DNA of 64,000 nucleotides from the NCBI GenBank assembly GCA_023663635.1, contig JAMPHD010000001.1:482291-546290 (forward strand), given 5' to 3'. The position numbers and the translations under genes were made by a program. Position 1 is the stretch's first letter; each line of letters begins with the position of its first letter. This stretch comes from Acetatifactor muris. Its GTDB lineage: Bacteria > Bacillota > Clostridia > Lachnospirales > Lachnospiraceae. Positions 34,015 to 43,022 of the stretch are shown piece by piece. Under the pieces are notes generated by a model, which was not told where the DNA came from, did not search any database, and saw only the letters and a list, made by a program, of their open reading frames with translations.

Positions 34015-34720
34015 TCTGCGGGAAAACGCAATAAACGCGGTGAATGCGGTGAAGGACGGAAATTGGCGGGAGTTGGCCCGGAAGTGGTTCCGCAGGGACA
34101 ATCTGATCGTCATGGTGTTGGTCGGCATACTTTTATTTGTCGTCGCGCTGCCGGTCCGGAAGGAGGACGAGGAGAACTCATCGGGGAAAACGGATGTGGC
34201 GGAAGATCGGGAGACGGCGCGTACTACAGGGACGGGCGGCGGACAGGCGGGCGATGGGAAAACGGGCGGCGGACAAATAGGTGATGCGGGAACGGATGCC
34301 GCGCAGCCGAAACAGGATTATGAGTCGAGACAGGAATCCCGACTGGCAGAGTGTCTCTCTGCCATCGAGGGAGTGGGCAAAGTGGAAGTGATGCTCACCT
34401 TTGTGTCCACGGAGGAACTGGTGGTGGAGAAGGATACCCCCACCACGCGCTCCGGCACCGAGGAGAGGGACAGCGAGGGCGGCAGCCGCACGGTGACTCA
34501 GTTTGAGAAGGGGGAGAGTACGGTCTATCGGACCGGAGCAGGGGAGAGCGAACCCTATGTGATCAAGACGCTGAATCCGCGGGTGGAGGGAGTGCTGGTG
34601 ATCGCGGAGGGAGCGGGACAGGGCAATGTCAATCGAAACATCACGGCCATCGCGCAGGCGCTGTTCGGGGTGGAGGCGCACAAGGTCATGGTGGTGCCCA
34701 TGGAAACAGGGCGGCAGTGA
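34007..34720 (+). CDS. spoIIIAG: stage III sporulation protein AG
   Basis: 237 residues: short cytoplasmic part, one membrane helix (NLIVMVLVGILLFVVALPV), a Gly/Asp-rich linker with a 30-base repeat (34231-34290), and the extracellular ring-forming domain (about 105-235) with LAECLSAIEGVGKVEVMLTFVSTEE and PRVEGVLVIAEGAGQGNVNRNITAIAQALFGVEAHKVMVVPM. SpoIIIAG forms a large ring in the intermembrane space. It overlaps spoIIIAF by eight bases. Confidence 0.92.
   Translation: MIDLRENAINAVNAVKDGNWRELARKWFRRDNLIVMVLVGILLFVVALPVRKEDEENSSGKTDVAEDRETARTTGTGGGQAGDGKTGGGQIGDAGTDAAQPKQDYESRQESRLAECLSAIEGVGKVEVMLTFVSTEELVVEKDTPTTRSGTEERDSEGGSRTVTQFEKGESTVYRTGAGESEPYVIKTLNPRVEGVLVIAEGAGQGNVNRNITAIAQALFGVEAHKVMVVPMETGRQ
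34231..34290 (+). repeat. two 30-base tandem repeats in spoIIIAG
   Basis: Units 34231-34260 and 34261-34290 both begin with ACGGGCGGCGGACA after one base and encode two TGGGQxGDx copies in the linker after the membrane helix. Confidence 0.7.
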
Positions 34721-34798
34721 TTCATATATTAGGCGGAAGGCTCATACAATGGAATGGAAAAGGACTTTCCATAAATAAAGAAAAAGAGGGAGAGCACT

Positions 34799-35539
34799 GT
34801 GAAAAACTTAGTCAAGAAAAATCAGCTTATGATTACCGCACTTGCTGTCATGATCGCCATAGCGGGTTATCTGCAGTTTGCGGGGGCCAATCTGGAGGAG
34901 GAATATCTGACGGTGGACGATGCGGATGTGGTAAATCCCGTGGATTCCACAGGGGTTATCACGGAAAATTACAGGGCGGGCAGTATCGACAGCAGCACGG
35001 ATGTGGACGGATTGTTGGATCTGTCGGAGGACGACCTGCTGTCCGCGGGTTTCATGGAGATCGAGAGTCTTGACTCCGATGTGGATGTCATTATGGACGA
35101 CTATCTGAGTGAGGGAATGCAGGTGGCGGAGGTCACTCCCGAGAGCGGTGAGATCCCCGGGGAGGCCGTGTTCACCTCCACAACGGGTGTGGCGGTGCTG
35201 TCGGATGCCAAGCTTTTGAAGGAGCAGACCCGGGCCAGAAATAAGGAGACTCTGATGCAGATCATCGGTAGCGACGGACTGACCGATGAGCAGAAACAGG
35301 ACGCGGTGGACAGCATGGTGGCGATGACCGTCATCGCGGAGAAGGAATCCGCGGCGGAGATCCTTTTGGAGGCAAAGGGATTTTCGGATGTGGTGGTGAG
35401 CATCGCCGGGGATATGGCGGATGTGGTGGTGAACGCGGTGGAGCTCACCGATGTGCAGCGCGCCCAGATCGAGGACATCATCATGCGCAAAACCGATATC
35501 GCCGCAGAAAATATTGTGATCAGCACTGTTGTGGAATGA
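34799..35539 (+). CDS. spoIIIAH: stage III sporulation protein AH
   Basis: 246 residues with a GTG start at 34799 (GAGGGAGAG upstream). One N-terminal membrane helix (LMITALAVMIAIAGYLQFAG), a long acidic linker, and the YscJ-like ring domain near the C terminus (AEILLEAKGFSDVVVSIAGDMADVVVNAVELTDVQRAQIEDIIMRKTDIAAENIVIS). SpoIIIAH pairs with SpoIIQ from the forespore; spoIIQ is not in the window. Last gene of the operon. Confidence 0.93.
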   Translation: MKNLVKKNQLMITALAVMIAIAGYLQFAGANLEEEYLTVDDADVVNPVDSTGVITENYRAGSIDSSTDVDGLLDLSEDDLLSAGFMEIESLDSDVDVIMDDYLSEGMQVAEVTPESGEIPGEAVFTSTTGVAVLSDAKLLKEQTRARNKETLMQIIGSDGLTDEQKQDAVDSMVAMTVIAEKESAAEILLEAKGFSDVVVSIAGDMADVVVNAVELTDVQRAQIEDIIMRKTDIAAENIVISTVVE

Positions 35540-35589
35540 TTTTTTGTGGTATGCTGAAAGTACATATTACCTGAAAGGAATAAAATACC

Positions 35590-36765
35590 ATGAAGAGAGT
35601 GTTTTTGATCGTGCTGGACAGTTTTGGGATCGGCAGCATGGAGGATGCGGCGGAGTACAATGACGCGGGGACCAACACCATCGGCAGCGTCTCCCGCAGC
35701 CCGTATTTTCACCTGCCGAACCTTAAGAAGATGGGACTCTTTCAGATAGAGGGCGTAAAGGTGGCGGAGAGTGAAGGAGACTTGGCGTGGTCCGCGCAGG
35801 GGCCTCACACCGCCGCCATTGCCCGTATGAGGGAGGCGTCCCGCGGGAAAGATACCACCATCGGACATTGGGAGATCGCCGGCATTTGTTCTCCTAAGCC
35901 GCTGCCCACCTATCCGGAGGGATTCCCGGAGGAGGTGCTCGCGCCCTTTCGGGAGCGGACGGGCCGAGGTGTGCTCTGCAACAGACCCTACTCGGGGACG
36001 CAGGTGATCGCCGATTACGGGGAGGAGCATATGCGCACGGGAGATCTGATCGTGTACACTTCCGCGGACAGTGTCTTTCAGATCGCGGCTCATGAAGAGA
36101 TCGTTCCCGTGGAGATATTATATGAATATTGTCGGACGGCCAGGGCAATCCTTGTGGGAGAGCACGGTGTGGGCCGGGTCATCGCCAGGCCCTTTGTGGG
36201 GGAGAAGGGGAATTTCACCCGCACATCCCGGAGGCATGATTTCTCCATGGAACCTCCCGGGGTGACCATGTTGGATCAGCTTAAAGCATCCGGCAGGGAC
36301 GTGATCGCCGTGGGCAAGATCAAGGATATCTTTGCGGGAAAGGGGATCACGGAGGCGGTCTACACATCGGGAAACGAGGAGGGGATCCTCAGGACATTGG
36401 AGTATTTGGACCGGGATTTTGAGGGGTTGTGCTTTATCAATCTGGTGGATTATGACATGCTCTACGGGCATCGCAGGGATGTGGACGGATATGCCAAGGC
36501 GCTCACGGAGTTTGATCTCAGACTGCCAAAGATCCTGGAGAAGATGCGGCGGGAGGATGTGTTGATGATCACGGCGGATCACGGCTGCGATCCCGCGTAC
36601 ACGGCCACCACGGATCACACCAGAGAGTACACGCCGTTTTTGATGTACGGAGATGCGATCGAGCCCCGCAACCTGGGGACGAGAAAAACATTTGCCGACA
36701 TAGGGGCCACTGTGTTACAATATTTTGGAATCGCGCCGGAATTTGCCGGCGGGAGTATGCTGTAA
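35590..36765 (+). CDS. deoB: phosphopentomutase
   Basis: Converts ribose or deoxyribose 1-phosphate to the 5-phosphate in nucleoside salvage. Alkaline-phosphatase-fold metalloenzyme of 391 residues, the usual size. Metal and phosphate residues are visible in LIVLDSFGIGSMEDAAEYNDAGTNTIGS, TTIGHWEIAG, VDYDMLYGHRRDVDGYAKAL, and MITADHGCDPAYTATTDHTREYTPFLMYG. AAAGGA precedes the ATG. It stands alone between spoIIIAH and prfC without other nucleoside genes. Confidence 0.96.
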   Translation: MKRVFLIVLDSFGIGSMEDAAEYNDAGTNTIGSVSRSPYFHLPNLKKMGLFQIEGVKVAESEGDLAWSAQGPHTAAIARMREASRGKDTTIGHWEIAGICSPKPLPTYPEGFPEEVLAPFRERTGRGVLCNRPYSGTQVIADYGEEHMRTGDLIVYTSADSVFQIAAHEEIVPVEILYEYCRTARAILVGEHGVGRVIARPFVGEKGNFTRTSRRHDFSMEPPGVTMLDQLKASGRDVIAVGKIKDIFAGKGITEAVYTSGNEEGILRTLEYLDRDFEGLCFINLVDYDMLYGHRRDVDGYAKALTEFDLRLPKILEKMRREDVLMITADHGCDPAYTATTDHTREYTPFLMYGDAIEPRNLGTRKTFADIGATVLQYFGIAPEFAGGSML

Positions 36766-36780
36766 CGGGAGGATAGGACT

Positions 36781-38376
36781 TTGGGCAATTATACGGAAGA
36801 AATTAACAGGCGGCGCACTTTTGCGATCATTTCCCATCCGGATGCGGGCAAGACGACCCTCACCGAGAAATTCCTGCTCTACGGGGGAGCCATCAATCTG
36901 GCGGGGAGCGTGAAGGGAAAGGCTACGGCGCGCCATGCGGTCTCCGACTGGATGGAGATCGAGAAGGAGAGAGGTATCTCGGTGACTTCCTCCGTGCTGC
37001 AGTTTGAATATGACGGATACTGCATCAATATATTGGACACGCCGGGGCATCAGGATTTCTCGGAGGACACCTATCGGACTCTGATGGCGGCGGATTCCGC
37101 CGTCATGGTCATCGACGCGTCCAAGGGCGTGGAGGCTCAGACCCGCAAACTCTTCAAGGTGTGCGGCATGAGGGGGATTCCCATCTTTACTTTTATCAAT
37201 AAGTTGGACAGGGATGCCAATGACACCTTTGAACTTCTGGATGACATTGAGAAGGAGCTGGGGATCGCCACCTGTCCCATGAATTGGCCCATCGGCTCGG
37301 GCAAAGCCTTTCAGGGCGTGTACGACAGGGAGAAGAAATGCGTCATCTCCTATGCGGACACCGAGAAGGGGACCAAGGAGGGAACGGCCACGGAGGTGCC
37401 CGTGGAGGACAGAGAGCAGTTGGAGAGCTTTCTGGGCAAAGAGGCCGCGGACAAGCTCTTGGACGAGATCGAGCTGTTGGATGGCGCCGGGGTGGAGTTT
37501 GATCCGGAGAGAGTCCGGGCGGGCAAACTGACCCCCGTCTGTTTCGGATCGGCGCTGACTAATTTCGGCGTGGAGATCTTTTTGAAACATTTCCTGAACA
37601 TGACCACCACACCTCTTCCGAGAAAGGCGGATATCGGCATCATTGAGCCCACGGAGCAGGAGTTCTCGGCGTTTGTCTTCAAGATTCAGGCCAATATGAA
37701 CAAGGCGCACCGGGACAGGATCGCTTTCATGCGCATCTGTTCCGGCAAATTCGATGCCAATATGGAAGTGCGCCATGTGCAGGGCAACAAGGTCATGCGT
37801 CTGTCTCAGCCCCAACAGATCATGGCGGATGAGAGAAAGATTCTGAGCGAGGCCTACGCGGGGGATATCATCGGCGTGTTTGACCCGGGGATCTTCTCCA
37901 TCGGCGACACGCTGTGCATGCCCAAGGAGAAATTCCAATACGAGGGGATCCCCACCTTTGCGCCGGAGCATTTTGCCAGGGTACGCCAGATGGACACCAT
38001 GAAGAGAAAACAGTTTGTGAAGGGCATTGAGCAGATCGCTCAGGAGGGCGCCATACAGATCTTTCAGGAGTTCAACACCGGCATGGAGGAGATCATCGTG
38101 GGCGTGGTGGGCGTTCTGCAGTTTGATGTGCTGAAATATCGACTGGAAAATGAGTATAATGTGGAGATCCGACTGGAGAACCTCCCCTATGAGCACATTC
38201 GTTGGATCGCCAATAAGGATGAGGTGGATCCGGACAAGCTGACCGGAACTTCCGATATGAAGAAAGTGCGGGACATGAAGGGCAATCCGCTGCTTTTGTT
38301 CATCAACTCGTGGAGCATCGGTATGACTTTGGACAGAAACGAGGGACTCATACTCGAGGAATTCAGCAAAAACTAG
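36781..38376 (+). CDS. prfC: peptide chain release factor 3
   Basis: Translational GTPase that removes RF1/RF2 from the ribosome. 531 residues, as usual. G motifs: SHPDAGKTTLTEKFLLYGGAI (G1), TSSVLQFEYDG, DTPGHQDFSEDTYR (G3), FINKLDRDANDTF (G4). The RF3 C-terminal domain ends VDPDKLTGTSDMKKVRDMKGNPLLLFINSW. Start is TTG 36781, with GGGAGGA eight bases upstream and 16 bases after deoB. Confidence 0.95.
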   Translation: MGNYTEEINRRRTFAIISHPDAGKTTLTEKFLLYGGAINLAGSVKGKATARHAVSDWMEIEKERGISVTSSVLQFEYDGYCINILDTPGHQDFSEDTYRTLMAADSAVMVIDASKGVEAQTRKLFKVCGMRGIPIFTFINKLDRDANDTFELLDDIEKELGIATCPMNWPIGSGKAFQGVYDREKKCVISYADTEKGTKEGTATEVPVEDREQLESFLGKEAADKLLDEIELLDGAGVEFDPERVRAGKLTPVCFGSALTNFGVEIFLKHFLNMTTTPLPRKADIGIIEPTEQEFSAFVFKIQANMNKAHRDRIAFMRICSGKFDANMEVRHVQGNKVMRLSQPQQIMADERKILSEAYAGDIIGVFDPGIFSIGDTLCMPKEKFQYEGIPTFAPEHFARVRQMDTMKRKQFVKGIEQIAQEGAIQIFQEFNTGMEEIIVGVVGVLQFDVLKYRLENEYNVEIRLENLPYEHIRWIANKDEVDPDKLTGTSDMKKVRDMKGNPLLLFINSWSIGMTLDRNEGLILEEFSKN

Positions 38377-38399
38377 GACGGGGGAATGCGGCGGGACAT

Positions 38400-39713
38400 A
38401 TGGCAGAGGGCAGACCGTATCGTTGCAACAGAATAAGAGGCGCCTGTCCGGCACTGGGCATCGTGTTGGGTATTGTACTGGGCATGGCGGGCTGTATTCC
38501 GGGGAATTTGCTCTACCGGGATATGGAGATGACATCGTCCGGCGGCGGGGAGAGAAAACTCCTGCTCGAGGAGTTGGAACTTTGGATCCGGGAGGAATCG
38601 GATGAGCCCGAGGAATCCGCGCAGGAACCGCAGGAGGATGAGGAAGTCCTGCAGGAGGGCAGTTTCCTGCAGAGGACGGACAGCCCCTACGCCTACTCCA
38701 CGCTGAGCGGGGAAGAGAGGCTCTGGTACAGGGATATGGCGGTGGCCATGGGGACCATGACCGACCGTGTGAAACTGTCGGAGCAGGGAATCACAGCCGG
38801 ATTGGACGAGGGCGATGTGGACAGGATCTTTCAGAGCGTGCTGTGCGATCACCCGGAGCTCTTTTATGTGGAGGGGTACAGCTATACCAAGTACACCCGG
38901 GGTACGGACACCGTGGCCATCGAGTTTACGGGAACCTACAGTATGGATTGGGATACCGCGAAGGAGCGGTGGGAGGAGATCGACCGGGAAGTGAACCTGT
39001 TGATTCAGGCCGCCCCGAAGACGGACGATGATTATGAGAAGGTGAAATATGTCTATGAGACGCTGATCCTGCAGACGGATTATGATCCGCAGGCGGAGGA
39101 CAATCAGAACATCTACTCGGTGTTTGTGGGACACGCCTCCGTGTGTCAGGGCTATGCCAAGGCATTCCAGTATCTCATGAACCGTCTGGGCGCGGAATGC
39201 GCTCTGGTGCAGGGCAGGGTGCGGGATACCGGAGAGGGACACGCCTGGAATCTGGTGAAGTCAAACGGCGATTACTATTATGTGGATACCACCTGGGGGG
39301 ACATTTCCTATCGGAGCGCGGACAGGCAGGAGACGGAGGAGGGGCTGCCTCAGATCAGCTACGACTATCTGTGCATCACCACGGATCAGCTCTTAAGGAC
39401 CCATATCCCCGATGCGGCAATGCCGGAATGTATTGCCGACGCGGACAATTATTATGTCAGGGAGAATGCCCTGTTTACCGATTATGACAGGGAGCTGTTG
39501 GCCCGACTGGTGGAGCGCAGGCTGGCCGAGGGCAATACGGCCATCTCGTTTCGCTGCGCGGACGGAGAGTGTTTCCGGAATATGAGCGAGGCGTTGGTGG
39601 ACAGGCAGGAAATATTTGATTATCTGGGCGGGACGGGGATCAATTCCTTCGTCTATACCAGCAATGACAGACAGTATACATTGACATTTTTTATGGTGAC
39701 AAGTACAGGGTAG
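38400..39713 (+). CDS. secreted transglutaminase-fold protein, likely lipoprotein
   Basis: About 437 residues. The N terminus has a signal-like helix ending in GMAGC, which could be a lipobox, followed by an acidic Glu/Pro linker. The transglutaminase-core triad is visible: VCQGYAKAFQYLMNRLG (Cys), EGHAWNLVKSNGDYYYVDTTWGD (His, Asp). It is a paralogue of the protein at 22238: both share the HPELF-x7-Y block before the core and the same triad spacing. The start at 38400 is chosen to place the hydrophobic segment near the N terminus; the site before it is weak. Substrate unknown. Confidence 0.82.
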   Translation: MAEGRPYRCNRIRGACPALGIVLGIVLGMAGCIPGNLLYRDMEMTSSGGGERKLLLEELELWIREESDEPEESAQEPQEDEEVLQEGSFLQRTDSPYAYSTLSGEERLWYRDMAVAMGTMTDRVKLSEQGITAGLDEGDVDRIFQSVLCDHPELFYVEGYSYTKYTRGTDTVAIEFTGTYSMDWDTAKERWEEIDREVNLLIQAAPKTDDDYEKVKYVYETLILQTDYDPQAEDNQNIYSVFVGHASVCQGYAKAFQYLMNRLGAECALVQGRVRDTGEGHAWNLVKSNGDYYYVDTTWGDISYRSADRQETEEGLPQISYDYLCITTDQLLRTHIPDAAMPECIADADNYYVRENALFTDYDRELLARLVERRLAEGNTAISFRCADGECFRNMSEALVDRQEIFDYLGGTGINSFVYTSNDRQYTLTFFMVTSTG

Positions 39714-39725
39714 GTGTGCTATAAT
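39696..39725 (+). promoter_or_regulatory. promoter of the asp23-nusB-xseAB operon
   Basis: GTGACA (39696-39701), 18 bases, TATAAT (39720-39725) with an extended TGC before it. It overlaps the end of the transglutaminase-fold gene. Confidence 0.7.
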
Positions 39726-39774
39726 GAATCATGCGTTATAGCCTGTCAGGCTTAAGGAAAATGGAGGAGACAAG

Positions 39775-40161
39775 ATGGAAAAGGTAACGGATCAGAACAC
39801 AGTGGTACTCAGGGAGGACGAGAATATAGGGGCCGTGCAGATCGCAGATGATGTGGTGGCGATGATCGCATCTCTGGCAGCCACTGAGGTGAAGGGCGTA
39901 AACTCCATGGCCGGCAATATCACCAACGAGCTGATGTCCAAGGTGGGCGTGAAGAAACTGACCAAGGGCGTCCGCGTAGCCGTGACGGAGGGATGTGTCA
40001 ACGTGGATCTGGCAGTGACCATGGATTATGGTTTCAATATTCCCGCAACCTGCCAACAGGTGCAGAACAAAGTGAAGAGCGCCATTGAGAATATGACGGG
40101 TCTGCGCTGTGAGAGTGTCAATATCCGGATTGCCGGCGTGAGCATAAAGAAGGATAAATGA
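39775..40161 (+). CDS. Asp23/Gls24 family envelope stress protein
   Basis: 128-residue protein of the Asp23 family: IADDVVAMIASLAATEVKGVNSM, GVRVAVTEGCVNVDLAVTMDYGFNIPATCQQVQNKVKSAIENMTGL and VNIRIAGVSI. Members are membrane-associated or cytoplasmic and take part in envelope homeostasis; this position just before nusB is standard in Clostridia. GGAGG precedes the ATG. Confidence 0.92.
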   Translation: MEKVTDQNTVVLREDENIGAVQIADDVVAMIASLAATEVKGVNSMAGNITNELMSKVGVKKLTKGVRVAVTEGCVNVDLAVTMDYGFNIPATCQQVQNKVKSAIENMTGLRCESVNIRIAGVSIKKDK

Positions 40162-40162
40162 T

Positions 40163-40600
40163 ATGATGGGACGACACGAACTGAGAGAGCAGACGTTCAG
40201 ACTTCTGTTCCGCGCGGAATTTCATTCCGCCCCCGACATGGAGGAACAGATGGCGCTTTTTCGGGAGGATATACCTGCGGAGGATGCCGGGCATACCGTC
40301 AATGAGGAGGAGGCAGCCTACATCACCGCCAGATGCGGTAAGATCCAAGAGAAACTTTCGGAGATAGACCGGATCATCGATGACAATGCGGAGGGATGGG
40401 ACACTTCCCGCATGGGGAAGGCGGAGCTGACCGTGCTGCGTCTGGGGGTCTATGAGATATTGTTTGACGACGACATACCGGATTCCGTTGCCATTGACGA
40501 GGCCGTGGAGATCGCCAAGAAGTACGGGCAGAAGGCGTCCGGGGGATTCGTGAATGCCATCCTTGCAAAGGTTTGGAAATCGGGTGAGAACAATTTGTAA
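40163..40600 (+). CDS. nusB: transcription antitermination factor NusB
   Basis: 145-residue all-helical RNA-binding protein that acts with NusE in rRNA antitermination. REQTFRLLFRAEF at the N terminus and RLGVYEILFDDDIPDSVAIDEAVEIAKKYGQKASGGFVNAILAKV at the C terminus are diagnostic. It begins two bases after the Asp23 gene; a second ATG at 40166 is equally possible. The end overlaps xseA. Confidence 0.95.
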   Translation: MMGRHELREQTFRLLFRAEFHSAPDMEEQMALFREDIPAEDAGHTVNEEEAAYITARCGKIQEKLSEIDRIIDDNAEGWDTSRMGKAELTVLRLGVYEILFDDDIPDSVAIDEAVEIAKKYGQKASGGFVNAILAKVWKSGENNL

Positions 40601-41795
40601 TGTATATACCGTGGGACAATTGAATTCCTATGTCAAAAATATGTTCACGCAGGATTATCTTTTGCAGTCCGTCTTCGTGAGAGGCGAAGTCAGCAACTGC
40701 AAATATCATTCCTCTGGACATATTTATTTTACGTTAAAGGATGCAAAGAGCGCCGTGAGCTGCGTCATGTTCGCCGGACAGCGCGCCGGGCTGAACTTTA
40801 AGCTCGCGGAGGGTCAGCAGGTCGTGGTGGGCGGCGCCGTGGATGTATACGAGCGGGACGGCAGATATCAGCTCTACGCCAGGCAGATCGTGTTGGACGG
40901 AGCCGGACTTCTCTATGAGAAATTCGAGCAGCTGAAGGCGGAGCTTGCGGAGTGCGGCATGTTCGCGCAGGAGTACAAGCAGCCCATACCGAGGTATATC
41001 CGGACTCTGGGTGTGGTGACGGCAGAGACCGGAGCCGCCGTCAGAGACATCATCCGGATCGCCTCCCGCAGGAATCCCTATGTGCAGATCATCCTCTATC
41101 CGGCCATCGTGCAGGGAGAGGCCGCAGCGGAGAGCATCGTCAGGGGCATCCGTGCCTTGGAGAGACAGCAGGTCGATGTGATGATCGTGGGCAGGGGAGG
41201 CGGTTCCATGGAGGATCTGTGGGCATTCAATGAGCGGATCGTGGCGCAGGCGGTCTTTGACTGTTCCGTGCCGATCATCTCCGCGGTGGGACATGAGACG
41301 GACACCACTCTCATTGATTTCGTGGCGGATCTGAGGGCCTCCACGCCGTCGGCGGCGGCAGAGTTGGCCGTGGCGGATATCGGGGAGGTTCTGGCGCGAC
41401 TGGAGGAGGACAGGGAGCGGCTGCGGCGGCTGATGAAGAGAAGGATCGATTCCGCGCGGGAGCGGTTGGCGATCTGTGACAGACAGCTGAAATTCCGCAG
41501 TCCCGCGAGGCGCATTCGGGATAAAAGGGCGCACTGTCTGAGACTGGAGGAGCAGCTGCAGGCGCGCATGGATCAGATCCTGCGGGAGAAACGTCATGAG
41601 TTGGATCTGTATATAGAGAGGCTGAAAGGTCTTTCTCCGCTGGAGAAACTTAAGAGCGGTTTTTCCTATGTGGAGGATGAGGGCGGACACAATATCCGCT
41701 CGGTAAAGGGAGTACGGGAAGGGCAGGAGCTGACCGTCCGTGTGCGGGACGGAGACATTCGCGCGCGGGTGACGGCGGTCAGGGCCGCGCTTTAG
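40584..41795 (+). CDS. xseA: exodeoxyribonuclease VII large subunit
   Basis: About 403 residues. N-terminal OB fold (NVYTVGQLNSYVKNMFTQDYLLQSVFVRGEVSNCKYHSSGHIYFTLKD), catalytic domain with TAETGAAVRDI and GRGGGSMEDLWAFNERIVAQAV, and C-terminal coiled coil and FSYVEDEG domain. Degrades single-stranded DNA with XseB. GTG 40584 aligns best with the family N terminus; it overlaps nusB by 17 bases. Confidence 0.94.
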   Translation: MRTICNVYTVGQLNSYVKNMFTQDYLLQSVFVRGEVSNCKYHSSGHIYFTLKDAKSAVSCVMFAGQRAGLNFKLAEGQQVVVGGAVDVYERDGRYQLYARQIVLDGAGLLYEKFEQLKAELAECGMFAQEYKQPIPRYIRTLGVVTAETGAAVRDIIRIASRRNPYVQIILYPAIVQGEAAAESIVRGIRALERQQVDVMIVGRGGGSMEDLWAFNERIVAQAVFDCSVPIISAVGHETDTTLIDFVADLRASTPSAAAELAVADIGEVLARLEEDRERLRRLMKRRIDSARERLAICDRQLKFRSPARRIRDKRAHCLRLEEQLQARMDQILREKRHELDLYIERLKGLSPLEKLKSGFSYVEDEGGHNIRSVKGVREGQELTVRVRDGDIRARVTAVRAAL

Positions 41796-41820
41796 AAGAT
41801 CGCACCGTAAAGGAGAGAGT

Positions 41821-42093
41821 ATGGCAGGAAAGAGACAGGCAGACAAGGGTATTCCGGCTGCGGACGGGGCGGGAGGCGCCGATGTGTCCGGCCTCACTTT
41901 GGAGGAGAATTTTACCCGTTTGGAGGAGACCATAGGGCGTTTGGAGAATGAGGACATTTCCCTGGAGGACGCTTTTGCGGCCTACAGCGAGGGAATGGCG
42001 CTGTTACAGCAGTGCAACGGGCAGATAGACCGCGTGGAGAAGAAAGTTCTAAAGCTTGCCGAAGACGGCGGACCGGAGGAATGGGAAACATGA
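41821..42093 (+). CDS. xseB: exodeoxyribonuclease VII small subunit
   Basis: 90-residue helical partner of XseA: LTLEENFTRLEETIGRLENEDISLEDAFAAYSEGMALLQQCNGQIDRVEKKVLKL. There is an extra 25-residue Gly/Ala-rich N terminus before the family core. Its stop overlaps the ispA start in ATGA. Confidence 0.93.
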   Translation: MAGKRQADKGIPAADGAGGADVSGLTLEENFTRLEETIGRLENEDISLEDAFAAYSEGMALLQQCNGQIDRVEKKVLKLAEDGGPEEWET

Positions 42094-43004
42094 CGGATAA
42101 ATCGTTTGAGAGCGTGTTAAAGGAGAGGGCGGCAGAGACGGATGAGATGCTGAAGGCCTGCATTCCCGCAAAGGAAGAGGAGCCCGAGACGATCACGGAG
42201 GCCATGCGCTACAGTCTGATGGCGGGCGGAAAGAGGCTGCGCCCCATATTGATACGGGAGACTTACCGGATGTTCGGAGGCAGAGACACCCGGATGATCG
42301 AGCCCTTCATGGCCGCCATGGAGATGATCCACACTTACTCTCTGGTGCATGACGATCTGCCGGCCATGGACAATGACGAGTATCGAAGAGGTCTTAAGAC
42401 CACATGGGTCGTCTACGGGGAGGCCATGGCGATACTGACGGGAGACGCGCTGTTAAATGCCGCCTATGAGACGGCGTTTCAGGCTCTTGAGGTCTGCGGG
42501 ACGCAGGAGGAGTACCGTCGGGTGAGCCGGGCGCTTAGCGTGCTCGGGCATGAGGCGGGGATCCGCGGGATGATCGGCGGCCAGGTGGCTGACATTGAGG
42601 CGGAGGGCAGGACAGAGCCGCTGACGGAGGCGCAGATCGAATATATTCACCGGAACAAGACCGGGGCGCTCATCAAGGCCTCCATGTTGATCGGGGCGAT
42701 CCTTGCGGGCGCGTCCGAGGGGCAGCAGTCGGATGTGGCGGACTGCGCGCTCAATATTGGTATGGCGTTCCAGATACAGGATGATATTTTGGATGTGACG
42801 GGAGACAGCGCAGAGCTTGGCAAACCCGTGGGCAGTGACGCGGCGAGCGGCAAGCAGACCTATGTGACCCTGCATGGTCCGGACCGGTCCCGCGCGGAGG
42901 TGGAGAGGCTCTCCGGTGAGGCGATCGCCATTTTGCGCAGGTTGCCCGGAGACCATGACTTTTTGGAGGAATTGGTGCGGTATTTGATCGACAGACGCAG
43001 TTGA
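42090..43004 (+). CDS. ispA: farnesyl/geranylgeranyl diphosphate synthase
   Basis: 304-residue trans-prenyltransferase. First aspartate-rich motif HDDLPAMDNDEYRRG near residue 90, GGKRLRP near 46, and second motif FQIQDDILDVTGD near 232. Condenses isopentenyl units for cell-wall carrier lipid and quinone synthesis. Coupled to xseB by an ATGA overlap and followed by dxs, a usual Clostridia arrangement. Confidence 0.93.
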   Translation: MTDKSFESVLKERAAETDEMLKACIPAKEEEPETITEAMRYSLMAGGKRLRPILIRETYRMFGGRDTRMIEPFMAAMEMIHTYSLVHDDLPAMDNDEYRRGLKTTWVVYGEAMAILTGDALLNAAYETAFQALEVCGTQEEYRRVSRALSVLGHEAGIRGMIGGQVADIEAEGRTEPLTEAQIEYIHRNKTGALIKASMLIGAILAGASEGQQSDVADCALNIGMAFQIQDDILDVTGDSAELGKPVGSDAASGKQTYVTLHGPDRSRAEVERLSGEAIAILRRLPGDHDFLEELVRYLIDRRS

Positions 43005-43022
43005 GACAGACGGGAGAAAGCT

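Noticed and set aside
36715..38535. 606-residue open frame antisense to prfC
   Set aside because: Shadow of a G+C-rich gene; His/Leu-rich, no domain, and prfC is clearly the real gene.
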